Part shown: piece after piece, positions 34,386 through 43,001 of the stretch
Position numbering within the stretch: position 1 is the stretch's first letter
Layout: the number at the start of each line of letters is the position of its first letter
Assembly: GCF_014654205.1 (NCBI RefSeq)
Contig: NZ_BNAW01000040.1
Span: 21,769-85,768 of the forward strand
Direction of reading: 5' to 3'
DNA: 64,000 bases
DNA from: Amycolatopsis bullii
GTDB taxonomy: Bacteria > Actinomycetota > Actinomycetes > Mycobacteriales > Pseudonocardiaceae
Notes under the pieces: generated by a model
Seen by the model: the letters and a program-made list of their open reading frames with translations, nothing else
Databases searched by the model: none
What the model was told of the DNA's origin: nothing
Translations under genes and position numbers: made by a program

Positions 34386-36095
34386 TCAGCCGGGATAGAA
34401 GGGGTCCGCGTCCTTCATCGTGTGGCTGTGCGGACGCCACACCTCGCCCAGCGCCGACGCGGTCCACAGGCCGTTGGCGTCCGCCACCACGATCTGGTGG
34501 TCGGGAGCCGCCGTCACGCCGTGGACCGTCGGGGTCAGGTTGCTGCTGTTGAACGGGTCCAGGCGCTGGCCGTCCACCGTCACCTTGACCACCGGCCGGG
34601 ACGACGACTTCGTCGCCACCACCAGGGCGTCCGACGCGACCCAGTCGACGTCGACGACGTCCTCGAGTTCGTGCGGCTGGAGGTGGCGTGGTTCGCGCAG
34701 GGCCACCGAGTCGCCGTTGACGACCACCGAGGCCACCCACAGCTCGCCCTTGACCACCGCCGCGACGCGGGCGCCGTCGCGGGAGAACCGGAGCTCCGTG
34801 AGGTCGCCCTGCTGGGTCAGGTCCGTGGCGTTGACGCTCAGCGCCGTCCAGTGGCCGTTCTGGTCGAGCACCATCCGGCCCACCGACAGCCCGTCGACCA
34901 CCGTCCACAGCTCACCGGTGCCGGGACGCCACGTCGGGCGGGTCAGCGAACTGCCGCCGAGGGGGGTCAGCGCCAGGTCGCGGCCGAGGTCGCCGATCCG
35001 CAGGTGCACACCGTCACCGCCGCGCTCCACCACCGCCAGGCGCTTGCCGTCGATCGACTGGGCCGCGCTCACCACGTCGTACCCGCCGTTGCCGGCCGGC
35101 CCGGCCACCAAGGCGCCGTCGCTGAGGGACCGGACCCGGCCGCCGACCGTCATCATGCCCAGCAGCTGCGGGCTGATCGACAGCGAAGCGCCGTACGCCG
35201 GCAAGTCGTTCTGCCGCCAGTCGGGGTGGTTCGGCACGAGCGGGGCGCCGTCGGCGAGGATGCGGATCCGGGCCGACGTGACGTACTGCAGGGACAGCAC
35301 GATCTGCGCGGCGATCAGGTTCCGGATGTCGTCGGGCACCCCGGTGAGCCCGGTCAGCGGCACCACCAGCGTCCCGTCGTCGAGGCTCTTGACGTTCGTG
35401 TCGATCTCGATCGGCTCGCCGAGCAGGTTCTTCACCGCACCGGCCAGGCTCGTCGACGGTCCGCTGACCAGCAGGTCCATCACCCGGCCCGGCAACCCGG
35501 ACTGCGGCTTCGCGACGACGTACCGCCGATCGGGGACGAACGTGGCCGACGACTCCGAGTAGAAGCTCACCGGCACCGGGGTGTAGTTCTCGCTGAAGTC
35601 GGACTCGGTCGCGTACAGGTCGGCGGGCGGGTCGACGATCCGCCACTGGTTGTTCGCCTGCTTGCGCACCTTCACCTGCAGCAGCGCCGAGGTGTAGTCC
35701 GGCACGAACGCGCTGTTCTGGTCCAGCGTGCCGATGTCGATCCCGCGCACGTTGACGACCTGCGTGTTCGGGTCCGGCGGCGGGGCGGTGTCGTAGACCG
35801 TGCCGAAGGTGTCCTGGATGATCGTCAGGCTGCGGCTCGGCCGCCAGTTCAGCCGGCTCTGCTCGTCGAGGTAAGCCCGGGCGGCGGCGTTGTTCTGCCC
35901 CTGCTTGAGCGTCGCCCCGATGAACGCGCGGACCAGCGACAGCGGGTCGATGTTCAGCGGCGGCTCGGGCACCACGTCACCGGCGCTCTGCCCCTGCCGC
36001 TCGCCGGGCACGACCTGCGGCTGCGATTCCAGCGGCACGTTCGCGCACCCGGCAAGCAGGACAAAACACAAAGCAGAGAGCAGAAGCCGTTTCAC
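34386..36095 (-). CDS. lpqB: Lipoprotein LpqB, modulator of MtrAB
   Basis: This is a 569-residue lipoprotein with lipobox LLAGC (Cys about residue 17), a GerMN-like domain in the first half (SLVRAFIGATLKQGQNNAAARAYL and VMDLLVSGPSTSLAG) and a WD40-like beta-propeller C-terminal half. In mycobacteria LpqB interacts with the extracellular part of MtrB and affects MtrA phosphorylation and cell-wall homeostasis. Its GTG overlaps the mtrB stop as GTGA, so kinase and modulator are cotranslated. Confidence 0.95.
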   Translation of the reverse strand: MKRLLLSALCFVLLAGCANVPLESQPQVVPGERQGQSAGDVVPEPPLNIDPLSLVRAFIGATLKQGQNNAAARAYLDEQSRLNWRPSRSLTIIQDTFGTVYDTAPPPDPNTQVVNVRGIDIGTLDQNSAFVPDYTSALLQVKVRKQANNQWRIVDPPADLYATESDFSENYTPVPVSFYSESSATFVPDRRYVVAKPQSGLPGRVMDLLVSGPSTSLAGAVKNLLGEPIEIDTNVKSLDDGTLVVPLTGLTGVPDDIRNLIAAQIVLSLQYVTSARIRILADGAPLVPNHPDWRQNDLPAYGASLSISPQLLGMMTVGGRVRSLSDGALVAGPAGNGGYDVVSAAQSIDGKRLAVVERGGDGVHLRIGDLGRDLALTPLGGSSLTRPTWRPGTGELWTVVDGLSVGRMVLDQNGHWTALSVNATDLTQQGDLTELRFSRDGARVAAVVKGELWVASVVVNGDSVALREPRHLQPHELEDVVDVDWVASDALVVATKSSSRPVVKVTVDGQRLDPFNSSNLTPTVHGVTAAPDHQIVVADANGLWTASALGEVWRPHSHTMKDADPFYPG

Positions 36096-37822
36096 TGACC
36101 GATTCCCTCACGTTCCGCGAAGATCGCCTCCGGCGCCGACGCGACGTCGATGACCCCGAGCGGCACTTCGGTGGCGAACCGGTCGGGCGGCGGCAGCACC
36201 AGCGGCGGGTCACCCGCGGGCACGTCCTGCTGCCGCGGCAGCACGAGCCGGAAGCAGGCGCCGTTGCCGGGCTCGCCCCACGCGTCGAGCTCGCCGCCGT
36301 GCAGGCGCGCGTCCTCCTGGCTGATCGCCAGGCCCAGCCCGGTCCCGCCGGTGCGCCGGTTGCGCGACGGGTCGGCGCGCCAGAACCGGTTGAACACCAG
36401 GTCCGCTTCGCCGGGCCGGAGGCCGACGCCGTGGTCCCGGACCGTGATGGCGACGGCGGTTTCGTTCGCCCCGACCGTCAGCACCACCGGCTTGCCCTCG
36501 CTGTGGTCGACGGCGTTGGCGAGCAGGTTGCGCAGGATCCGCTCGACGCGCCGGGCGTCGACCTCGGCGATCACCTCTTCCTCGGGCAGCACGAGTTCCA
36601 CCGAGCTGCCCGCGTTGCCGGCGATCACCCGCACCTGCTCGACCGCACGGGTGGCGATCGGGCGGACGTCGATGAACTCCGCGGCCAGTTCCTCCACCCC
36701 GGCGTCGAGCCTGCTGATCTCCAGCAGGTCGCCGAGCAGCGCTTCGAACCGGTCGAGCTCGTCGACCAGCAGCTCCGTCGACCGCGCGAGCCCGGCCGGG
36801 AACTGCTCGCGGGACGCGTGCAGCACGTCCGCGGCCATCCGGACGGTGGTCAGCGGCGTGCGCAGCTCGTGCGAGACGTCGGAGGTGAACCGGCGCTGCA
36901 GGCCGCCGAACTCCTCCAGCTGGCGGATCTGGCGCTGGATGCTCGCGGCCATCCCGTTGTAGGACACCGCGAGCTTCGCCAGGTCGTCTTCGCCGAGCAC
37001 GGCGAGCCGCTGGTCGAGGTCGCCGCCGGCGAACTGCTCGGCCGCCGCGGCGGCCTGCCGGACCGGGCGGACCACCTGCCGCGTCACCAGGTTCGTGATG
37101 CCGGCCAGCAGGAGCAGCAGCACGAGCCCGCCGACCAGCAGCGTGTTCTGCACCGTCGAGACCGTGTTCTGCTCGGTCGTCAGCGGGAACAGCAAGTACA
37201 GCTGCAGCGGGGTGGACACGGTGCTCAGCGGCGTACCGACGATCAGGTACGTCGTGCGGCCGCCCCCGGTGTCGTCGGGGACGGTGTGCTCGAGGAAGCT
37301 CATCTGGTCGGCTTCGACGAACTGGCGCAGCCGCGGCGGCACGTTCTCGAACGGGCCCGCGGACGACGGCGGCTTCGCGCCGGGCTGGCCGTTGCCGCCG
37401 CTGGCGAGGACCGGGACGAACGTGCCTGCCGCCGACCCGGCCGCGTCCTGGCTGGTCGGCGTGATCGCGATCTTCTTCAGCGCGTTCTGGAGCCGGTTCG
37501 TCAGCGCCTCGTCGGTCTCGGAGCCGAGGCCGACGAGCTCGCCGGCGGCCGTCTCCGCCGCCGCGCGGGTCTGCGCGACCGCCGCCGTGCGCTTGGTGTC
37601 CAGCAGCCGTTCGGTGATCTGGTTCTGCAGCACCATGCCGAGCACGAAGACCACGGCCGAGGAGAGCGCGAGCGTCGAGACGGTGACGCGGAACTGCAGC
37701 GAGTGCTTCCACAGCTCGTTGAACGCGACCGCGCGACGGCGCGCGAAAACGACGACACGCCGCACCAGGCGTGCCGTCGAACGCGCGAACGCGGGGAGCC
37801 GTCTTCCGGTCTCGAGGGTCAT
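36092..37822 (-). CDS. mtrB: Sensor histidine kinase MtrB
   Basis: This is a 576-residue membrane kinase. Two transmembrane helices (about residues 48-70 and 232-255) flank an extracellular sensor of about 160 residues. A HAMP domain follows, then HisKA with FTSDVSHELRTPLTTVRMA (phospho-His) and HATPase with GVGLRPGEADLVFNRFWRAD and GTGLGLAISQE. With MtrA it controls cell division and cell-wall hydrolases in actinobacteria. It starts seven bases after the mtrA stop. Confidence 0.96.
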   Translation of the reverse strand: MTLETGRRLPAFARSTARLVRRVVVFARRRAVAFNELWKHSLQFRVTVSTLALSSAVVFVLGMVLQNQITERLLDTKRTAAVAQTRAAAETAAGELVGLGSETDEALTNRLQNALKKIAITPTSQDAAGSAAGTFVPVLASGGNGQPGAKPPSSAGPFENVPPRLRQFVEADQMSFLEHTVPDDTGGGRTTYLIVGTPLSTVSTPLQLYLLFPLTTEQNTVSTVQNTLLVGGLVLLLLLAGITNLVTRQVVRPVRQAAAAAEQFAGGDLDQRLAVLGEDDLAKLAVSYNGMAASIQRQIRQLEEFGGLQRRFTSDVSHELRTPLTTVRMAADVLHASREQFPAGLARSTELLVDELDRFEALLGDLLEISRLDAGVEELAAEFIDVRPIATRAVEQVRVIAGNAGSSVELVLPEEEVIAEVDARRVERILRNLLANAVDHSEGKPVVLTVGANETAVAITVRDHGVGLRPGEADLVFNRFWRADPSRNRRTGGTGLGLAISQEDARLHGGELDAWGEPGNGACFRLVLPRQQDVPAGDPPLVLPPPDRFATEVPLGVIDVASAPEAIFAEREGIGQ

Positions 37823-37829
37823 CGACTCA

Positions 37830-38513
37830 TCACGGCGGGCCGGCCTTGTACCCGACGCCGCGAACGGTCAACACCACCTCGGGGTGCTCCGGGTCCTTCT
37901 CCACCTTCGAACGCAGGCGCTGGACGTGCACGTTCACCAGCCGGGTGTCGGCCGCGTGCCGGTAGCCCCACACCTGCTCGAGCAGCACCTCGCGGGTGAA
38001 CACCTGGCGCGGCTTGCGGGCCAGCGCCACCAGCAGGTCGAACTCCAGCGGGGTCAGCGGGATGGCCTTGCCTTCGCGCGTGACCTCGTGGCCCGGCACG
38101 TCGATCGCCAGGTCGCCGATGGTGAGCGACTCCGCGGGCTCGGCCTCGGTGCGGCGCATGCGGGCGCGGACCCGCGCGACCAGCTCCTTGGGCTTGAACG
38201 GCTTGACGACGTAGTCGTCGGCGCCGGACTCCAGGCCGAGGACGATGTCGACGGTGTCGCTCTTGGCGGTGAGCATGACGATCGGCACCCCGGACTCGGC
38301 GCGGATCGCCTTGCAGACGTCGATCCCGTTCATCCCGGGCAGCATCAGGTCGAGGAGGACGAGGTCGGGCTTCAGCTCACGCAGCGCGGGCAGCGCGCGT
38401 GAGCCGTCGGCGACCACCGCCGTGTCGAACCCCTCCCCACGGAGCACGATGGTGAGCATCTCCGCGAGGGCGGGGTCGTCGTCGACCACGAGAACACGTG
38501 CCTTCATGTCCAC
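37830..38513 (-). CDS. mtrA: Response regulator MtrA
   Basis: This is a 227-residue OmpR/PhoB-family regulator almost identical in pattern to M. tuberculosis MtrA. The receiver has the acidic triad DDD and phospho-Asp about residue 55 (LVLLDLMLPGMNGIDVC), and K in VKPFKPKELVAR; the winged helix ends LRSKVEKDPEHPEVVLTVRG. It is the first gene of mtrA-mtrB-lpqB. GTG at 38513 and ATG at 38507 are both possible starts; the former reproduces the mycobacterial MD- N-terminus. Confidence 0.97.
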   Translation of the reverse strand: MDMKARVLVVDDDPALAEMLTIVLRGEGFDTAVVADGSRALPALRELKPDLVLLDLMLPGMNGIDVCKAIRAESGVPIVMLTAKSDTVDIVLGLESGADDYVVKPFKPKELVARVRARMRRTEAEPAESLTIGDLAIDVPGHEVTREGKAIPLTPLEFDLLVALARKPRQVFTREVLLEQVWGYRHAADTRLVNVHVQRLRSKVEKDPEHPEVVLTVRGVGYKAGPP

Positions 38514-38628
38514 ATATTCGCACTAGTTCCGGCGCCCGCACGCACGACCCGCGTGTTTGACCACCAGAAAGATCAAGATCGCCGTCCCCGCCTGCTCCAT
38601 CCGGGTGCCGGTACCGGCCGCTTTGGAC

Positions 38629-38674
38629 GGTCCGTGGAGGCTGCGCCGGGATTCCGGCGCAGCCTCCACGGACC
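38629..38674. repeat. Perfect 21-bp hairpin in the divergent mtrA-iclR region
   Basis: Bases 38629-38649 (starting GGTCCGTGGAGGC) pair without mismatch with 38654-38674 around the tetraloop GATT. Unlike the other long hairpins, it lies between divergent genes: 116 bp upstream of mtrA and 171 bp upstream of iclR. It may be the end of an unseen transcript, an insulator or part of the mtrA leader. Confidence 0.7.
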
Positions 38675-38727
38675 TGAGAGAAGGGATCAGGGCACCGACT
38701 GGCCGGATACCCGGCGATTCGGTGAAA

Positions 38728-38844
38728 GTTGCGCATAGTGAGACTCTGTGCCTCTTCCGCAACAATCCGGGTTCGAGGACGTCCTCGTCAAGGGATTCGC
38801 CCACTCAGCCGATAGGAACCCCCCGAAACGGATACTGTTGCGCC
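38728..38844. promoter_or_regulatory. iclR promoter with repeated GTTGCG boxes
   Basis: GTTGCG occurs at 38728-38733 and 38837-38842 and as its complement CGCAAC at 38758-38763. TACTGT (38833-38838) ends six bases before the iclR ATG and overlaps the last box, suggesting a leaderless promoter blocked by IclR bound to GTTGCG elements. Autoregulation is inference. Confidence 0.45.
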
Positions 38845-39630
38845 ATGCGGAACCAGGACTCGGGCAACGCAACTCAGAGCCAGGTGCAGTCGGTCGACCG
38901 GGCCATCAGCGTGCTCGAACTGCTCGCGCGCAACGGCGAAACCGGCATCACCGAGATCGCGGGCGAACTGGGCGTCCACAAGTCGACGGCGTCACGCCTG
39001 CTCAGCGTCCTGGAGACGAGAGGCCTGGTCGAGCAGCTCGGCGAACGCGGGAAGTACGCCATCGGCTTCGGCGTCGTCCGGCTGGCCGGCGCCGCGACCG
39101 GCCGGATGGACCTCGCGAAACTGGGGCGGGCCAGCTGCCTGGCGCTGGCCGAGGAACTGGGCGAGACGGTGAACATCGCGATCGCCGACGACGGCGTCGC
39201 GATCAACATCAGCCAGGCCCGCGGCTCGGCCGCGATCACCACGCAGAACTGGACGGGCCAGCGGACGCCGCTGCACGCGACCTCGAGCGGCAAGGTCCTC
39301 CTGGCCTACATGGGCGAAACCGAGCGCAAGCGAGTGCTGAAGCGGAAGCTGGAGCAGTACACCCCGCGCACGACGGTCGAGCCGGAAGAGCTGCTGGCGG
39401 AGCTGGAACGGGTCGTCGAAGACGGTTATGCGGCCTGCTACGAAGAACTCGAACTCGGCATGCACGCCGTCGCCGTGCCGATCCACGGCCCGGGCGGGGA
39501 AGTCGTCGCCGCGATGAGCGCTTCCGGGCCGTCGTACCGGCTTTCGAAGCAGCGCGTGAAGCAGATCGTGAAGCCGATGACGGAGGCGGCGGACGAGCTT
39601 TCCGCGCAGCTGGGGTACTTCCGCGACTAG
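38845..39630 (+). CDS. IclR family transcriptional regulator
   Basis: This is a 261-residue regulator. The winged helix is GITEIAGELGVHKSTASRLL (residues 33-52), followed by an IclR effector domain with RTPLHATSSGKVLLAYM and GYAACYEELELGMHAVAVPI. The effector is unknown. It sits divergently from mtrA across 331 bp and overlaps the convergent WYL gene by four bases. A TACTGT box six bases before the ATG indicates a leaderless mRNA. It is part of an insertion between mtrA and tmk relative to M. tuberculosis. Confidence 0.9.
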   Translation: MRNQDSGNATQSQVQSVDRAISVLELLARNGETGITEIAGELGVHKSTASRLLSVLETRGLVEQLGERGKYAIGFGVVRLAGAATGRMDLAKLGRASCLALAEELGETVNIAIADDGVAINISQARGSAAITTQNWTGQRTPLHATSSGKVLLAYMGETERKRVLKRKLEQYTPRTTVEPEELLAELERVVEDGYAACYEELELGMHAVAVPIHGPGGEVVAAMSASGPSYRLSKQRVKQIVKPMTEAADELSAQLGYFRD

Positions 39631-40595
39631 GGGTAGAGCCGCGCCATGGCGCGGATCGTCTTTCCCATGTGCGCCACCAGTTCCGCGGGCGCCAGCGCCT
39701 GCGCGTCCGCGCCGAGCCGCAGCAGCCCGGCGGCCGCGTGGGGCACGCTTTCCAGCGGGATTTCCGCGCGCTGCCAGCCTTCGGCGTCTTCGGGTTCGAG
39801 TGTCCGGGCGACGAGCCGCGCGGCTCGCGGGCCCAGGATGTCCGGCAGGGCCGCGATTCCGGCCGGGGAAAGCCGCACGACGGCGGTCTCCGCTTCTTCG
39901 CTGCCTTCGTAGCGTTCGACGTGCGCGCGCCAGAACGCGGGCAGGTCGAAGCCGGCCGGCCGGGTGAACTGCTCGTCGAGCGCGCGGAACTCTTCGATGT
40001 TGGCGACGCGGTAGGTGCGCGGCCGCGGCCCGGCGACCAGGTACCAGACCCCGGCCTTGAGGACCAGGCCGAGCGGGTGCAGCCGCCGCGTCACGACACC
40101 GGGCGCCGGCGACCAGCGGCGGTAGCGGATCTCCACGACCCGGTCCTGCCACAGCGCTTCCGCGGCCGCGAGCAGCTGCGGCACGGGATCCGCTTCGCGG
40201 TACCAGCCGGGCGCGTCGAGGTGGAACCGCTGCCGGATCCGCACCGACGCGTCGCGGTACGGCGTCGGCAGCGCGGCCATCAGCTTGAGCTCGGCGGCGG
40301 CCACCTGGGCACCCAGTCCCAGCTCGGCGGCCGGCTGCGGCAGCCCGGTGAGGAACAGGGACCCGGCTTCGCCTTCGGTCAGCCCGGTGAGCCGGGTGCG
40401 GTAGCCGTCCATCAGCTGGTAGCCGCCGTTCGGGCCGCCTTCGGCGTAGATCGGGACACCCGAGGCGGCGAGCGCTTCGACGTCCCGGTACACCGTCCGC
40501 GCGGTCACGCCGAGCTCCGCCGCCAGCCGGGCGGCGCTCATCCTCCCCCGGTTCTGCAGCAACAGCAGCAGGGACACCAGCCGGCTCGCACGCAC
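39627..40595 (-). CDS. YafY-type WYL domain transcriptional regulator
   Basis: This is a 322-residue regulator: winged helix RMSAARLAAELGVTARTVYRDVEAL (about residues 18-42), GGPNGGYQLMDGYRT, then a WYL domain (VWYLVAGPRPRTYRVANIEEF) and a WCX-like C-terminus. GTG at 40595 (MRASRLVSLLLLLQ) is the normal family start; earlier starts would put the coding frame across a 12-bp perfect operator palindrome. It is divergent from a DUF1579-like gene and very probably regulates it through that operator. Confidence 0.9.
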   Translation of the reverse strand: MRASRLVSLLLLLQNRGRMSAARLAAELGVTARTVYRDVEALAASGVPIYAEGGPNGGYQLMDGYRTRLTGLTEGEAGSLFLTGLPQPAAELGLGAQVAAAELKLMAALPTPYRDASVRIRQRFHLDAPGWYREADPVPQLLAAAEALWQDRVVEIRYRRWSPAPGVVTRRLHPLGLVLKAGVWYLVAGPRPRTYRVANIEEFRALDEQFTRPAGFDLPAFWRAHVERYEGSEEAETAVVRLSPAGIAALPDILGPRAARLVARTLEPEDAEGWQRAEIPLESVPHAAAGLLRLGADAQALAPAELVAHMGKTIRAMARLYP

Positions 40596-40611
40596 CCGGC
40601 GGAGTTTGCCA

Positions 40612-40642
40612 GCCACCACTGACAAAAGGTGTCAGTGGTGGC
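40612..40642. promoter_or_regulatory. Operator of the WYL regulator
   Basis: GCCACCACTGAC (40612-40623) and GTCAGTGGTGGC (40631-40642) are perfect reverse complements around AAAAGGT. It lies between the divergent WYL and DUF1579-like genes. The core TGACA-N5-TGTCA is the form commonly seen at YafY-type promoters. Confidence 0.8.
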
Positions 40643-40659
40643 CCCTCAGGATCACCGGC

Positions 40660-41109
40660 ATGAACGACTTCGACTTCTTCATCGGCTCCTGGACCGTGAC
40701 GAACCGGCGGCTCGCCAAGCCCCTGACCGGCAGCGACGACTGGAGCGTCTTCCCCGGCACGTCGACCTGCTGGTCGCTCTTCGAGGGCGGCGGCAACGTG
40801 GACGAGATCGCCTTCCCCACCCTCGGCTTCCGCGGCTGCACGCTCCGGCTCTTCGACGTCGAGCGCGCGGAATGGTCGCTGTACTGGGCCAACAGCCGGA
40901 CCGGCGTGCTCCAGCCACCGGTCACCGGCCGCTTCGAAGGCGGCCGCGGCGACTTCTACGGCGACGACACGCACGAAGGCGCGCCGATCAAGGTGCACTA
41001 CGCCTGGACGGGCATCGAAACGGCCACCCCGCGCTGGGAACAGGAGTTCTCCGCCGACGGCGGCCGGACCTGGGAGGCCAACTGGGTCATGGAGTTCGCC
41101 CGCGCTTGA
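40660..41109 (+). CDS. DUF1579-like small protein regulated by the WYL repressor
   Basis: This 149-residue cytosolic protein begins MNDFDFFIGSWTVTNRRL, the typical opening of a lipocalin-like/DUF1579 beta-barrel, and continues with strands such as GCTLRLFDVERAEWSLYWANS and WEQEFSADGGRTWEANWVMEF. These proteins have no fixed function; small-ligand binding is likely. It is transcribed divergently from the WYL regulator across a clear operator. Confidence 0.8.
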   Translation: MNDFDFFIGSWTVTNRRLAKPLTGSDDWSVFPGTSTCWSLFEGGGNVDEIAFPTLGFRGCTLRLFDVERAEWSLYWANSRTGVLQPPVTGRFEGGRGDFYGDDTHEGAPIKVHYAWTGIETATPRWEQEFSADGGRTWEANWVMEFARA

Positions 41110-41166
41110 CAACGGCGTCGCGCATCACGCACGTTGTTGCCGAAGACGCAACTGCGGAAGGGTGCC

Positions 41167-42297
41167 ATGACGCACTACGACGTGATCGTCGTCGGTCTCG
41201 GCGGAATGGGCAGCGCCGCGGCGTACCGGCTGGCTCAGCGCGGCCGGCGGGTGCTCGGCGTCGACCAGTTCGCACCGGTGCACAACCGCGGGTCGAGTCA
41301 CGGCGGTTCGCGGATCACGCGCCAGGCGTACCTCGAAGGCCCCGAGTACGTGCCGCTGCTGCTGCGGGCCCACGAACTGTGGGCCGGTCTCGAGCGCGAC
41401 AGCGGACGGCGGCTGTTCACCCGCTGCGGCGGGATCATGGTCGGCACGGCGGATTCGCGGACGATCACCGGCAGCGTGGCGTCGGCCCAGGCCTTCGGCA
41501 TCCCGCACGAACTCCTGGACGCGGCCGAAATCCGGCGCCGGTTCCCCACGATGGCGCCGGCCCCGGACGAGGTCGCGCTGTACGAGCCGGGCGCCGGGCT
41601 GGTGTCACCCGAAGGCAGCGTCGCCGCGCACCTGCAGCTCGCCGCGCGGTGCGGCGCCGAACTGCACCACGAGGAGAAGGTCTTCACCTGGAGCACCACG
41701 GCCGGCGGGGTGCGCGTCGGGACGTCGCACAACTACTACACGGCCGACCGCCTGGTGCTGTGCCCCGGCGCGTGGGCCGGTGAGCTGCTGCACGGCTTCG
41801 GCGTCACCTTCACGGTCCGGCGGCAGGTGCAGTACTGGTTCGCGCCGTCGGGCGGGATCGCACCGTTCCGGGACCACCCGGTCTACCTCTGGGAGGCCGA
41901 CGGCTACACGTTCTACGGCTTCCCGGCGCACAACGCGCCCGCGGACGGCGTGAAGGTCGCGTTCCACGGCGGCGGCCGGACGTGCACGCCCGACGGCATC
42001 GACCGGGCGGTGTCCGGCGACGAGGTCCACGAGATCGCGTCCGTGGTGAAGCGGCACCTCCCGACGCTGCCCGGTGCGTTCCTCCGGGCCGCGACCTGCA
42101 TGTACACCGACACGGCCGACGAAAGCTTCGTGCTCGCCCCGCACCCGGCCCAGGAGCGGGTGGTGCTCGCGTGCGGGTTTTCCGGCCACGGCTTCAAGTT
42201 CGCGCCGGTGATCGGCGAAATCCTCGCCGACCTGGTCGTCGAGGGCGCCACCGCGTACCCGATCGCGCAGTTCGACCCGGTCCGGCTACTGCCCTAG
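41167..42297 (+). CDS. solA: SolA-like monomeric sarcosine/N-methyltryptophan oxidase
   Basis: This is a 376-residue flavoprotein of the MSOX/SolA family that demethylates N-methyl amino acids, giving formaldehyde and hydrogen peroxide. The FAD motif is VIVVGLGGMGSAAAYRLAQRG, then GSSHGGSRITRQAY. The cysteine that covalently holds FAD in this family is present at about residue 336 in ACGFSGHGFKFAP. The ATG at 41167 has GGAAGGG six bases upstream. It overlaps the convergent tmk by 12 bp. The substrate among sarcosine, N-methyltryptophan and pipecolate is unresolved. Confidence 0.9.
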   Translation: MTHYDVIVVGLGGMGSAAAYRLAQRGRRVLGVDQFAPVHNRGSSHGGSRITRQAYLEGPEYVPLLLRAHELWAGLERDSGRRLFTRCGGIMVGTADSRTITGSVASAQAFGIPHELLDAAEIRRRFPTMAPAPDEVALYEPGAGLVSPEGSVAAHLQLAARCGAELHHEEKVFTWSTTAGGVRVGTSHNYYTADRLVLCPGAWAGELLHGFGVTFTVRRQVQYWFAPSGGIAPFRDHPVYLWEADGYTFYGFPAHNAPADGVKVAFHGGGRTCTPDGIDRAVSGDEVHEIASVVKRHLPTLPGAFLRAATCMYTDTADESFVLAPHPAQERVVLACGFSGHGFKFAPVIGEILADLVVEGATAYPIAQFDPVRLLP

Positions 42298-42930
42298 CAG
42301 CGTCGTCGCCAGTGCTTCGAGGTCCACGCCCGCGACGCCGTCGAGGACGTGCCACGGCGCGAGCCAGCCCGACGCGGCCAGCTCGTCGTAGACGGCCGCG
42401 CACCGCCGCTGCAGGCCGTCGTCGGTCTCGAAGGCGTCGCGCTCCCGGCCGGTTTCGGTCTCCGCACGCCGCTCGGCGCGCTCGGCCGCAACCGCCGGGG
42501 CGACGCGCAACAGCAGGTGCGCGTCCGGACGCGGCAAGCCGAAGCGGTCGACCTCGAGCTCCCACACCCACTTCACGACTTCGCCGGCGGCGTCCTGGCG
42601 CAGGCGCGCGGCCGCGTACGCGGCGTTGGAAGCGACGTACCGGTCCAGCAGGACGACGTCGTGCGCGCTCCGCAGCGCGCGGATCTCGTCGGCGGCGCCG
42701 CTGCGGTCCAGCGCGTAGAGCATGGCCATGCCGTACACCGAGTCGGCGAGGTCGCCGTGCCCGCGGTGCAGCGCCTCGCGGACGAGGTCCGCGTGCACGC
42801 TCTTGCCGTAGCGGGGGAACGCCAGCGACGCGACACTCGCGCCCTTCGCGCCCAACGCCGTCGTCAGCCCGTCCGCGAGCGTGCGCTTGCCCGCGCCGTC
42901 GAGCCCTTCGATGACCACCAGTCGACCCAC
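42286..42930 (-). CDS. tmk: Thymidylate kinase
   Basis: This is a 214-residue dTMP kinase that makes dTDP for DNA synthesis. The P-loop is EGLDGAGKRTL, as in M. tuberculosis Tmk (EGVDGAGKRTL), followed by AFPRYGKSVHADL, LLDRYVASNAAYAAARL (DRY motif) and a lid region rich in Arg. The GTG at 42930 is chosen because TACTGT lies seven bases upstream on the minus strand, implying a leaderless mRNA; a GTG at 42939 falls inside that promoter. In M. tuberculosis it directly follows mtrA; here four genes intervene. Confidence 0.93.
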   Translation of the reverse strand: MGRLVVIEGLDGAGKRTLADGLTTALGAKGASVASLAFPRYGKSVHADLVREALHRGHGDLADSVYGMAMLYALDRSGAADEIRALRSAHDVVLLDRYVASNAAYAAARLRQDAAGEVVKWVWELEVDRFGLPRPDAHLLLRVAPAVAAERAERRAETETGRERDAFETDDGLQRRCAAVYDELAASGWLAPWHVLDGVAGVDLEALATTLLGQ

Positions 42931-43001
42931 GCCGGTCACAGTAACGGTGGTGGACCGGCGGGCTCGGTGGAAGGGGATCGACGCCGAGCCCGCCGGTTCG
43001 T

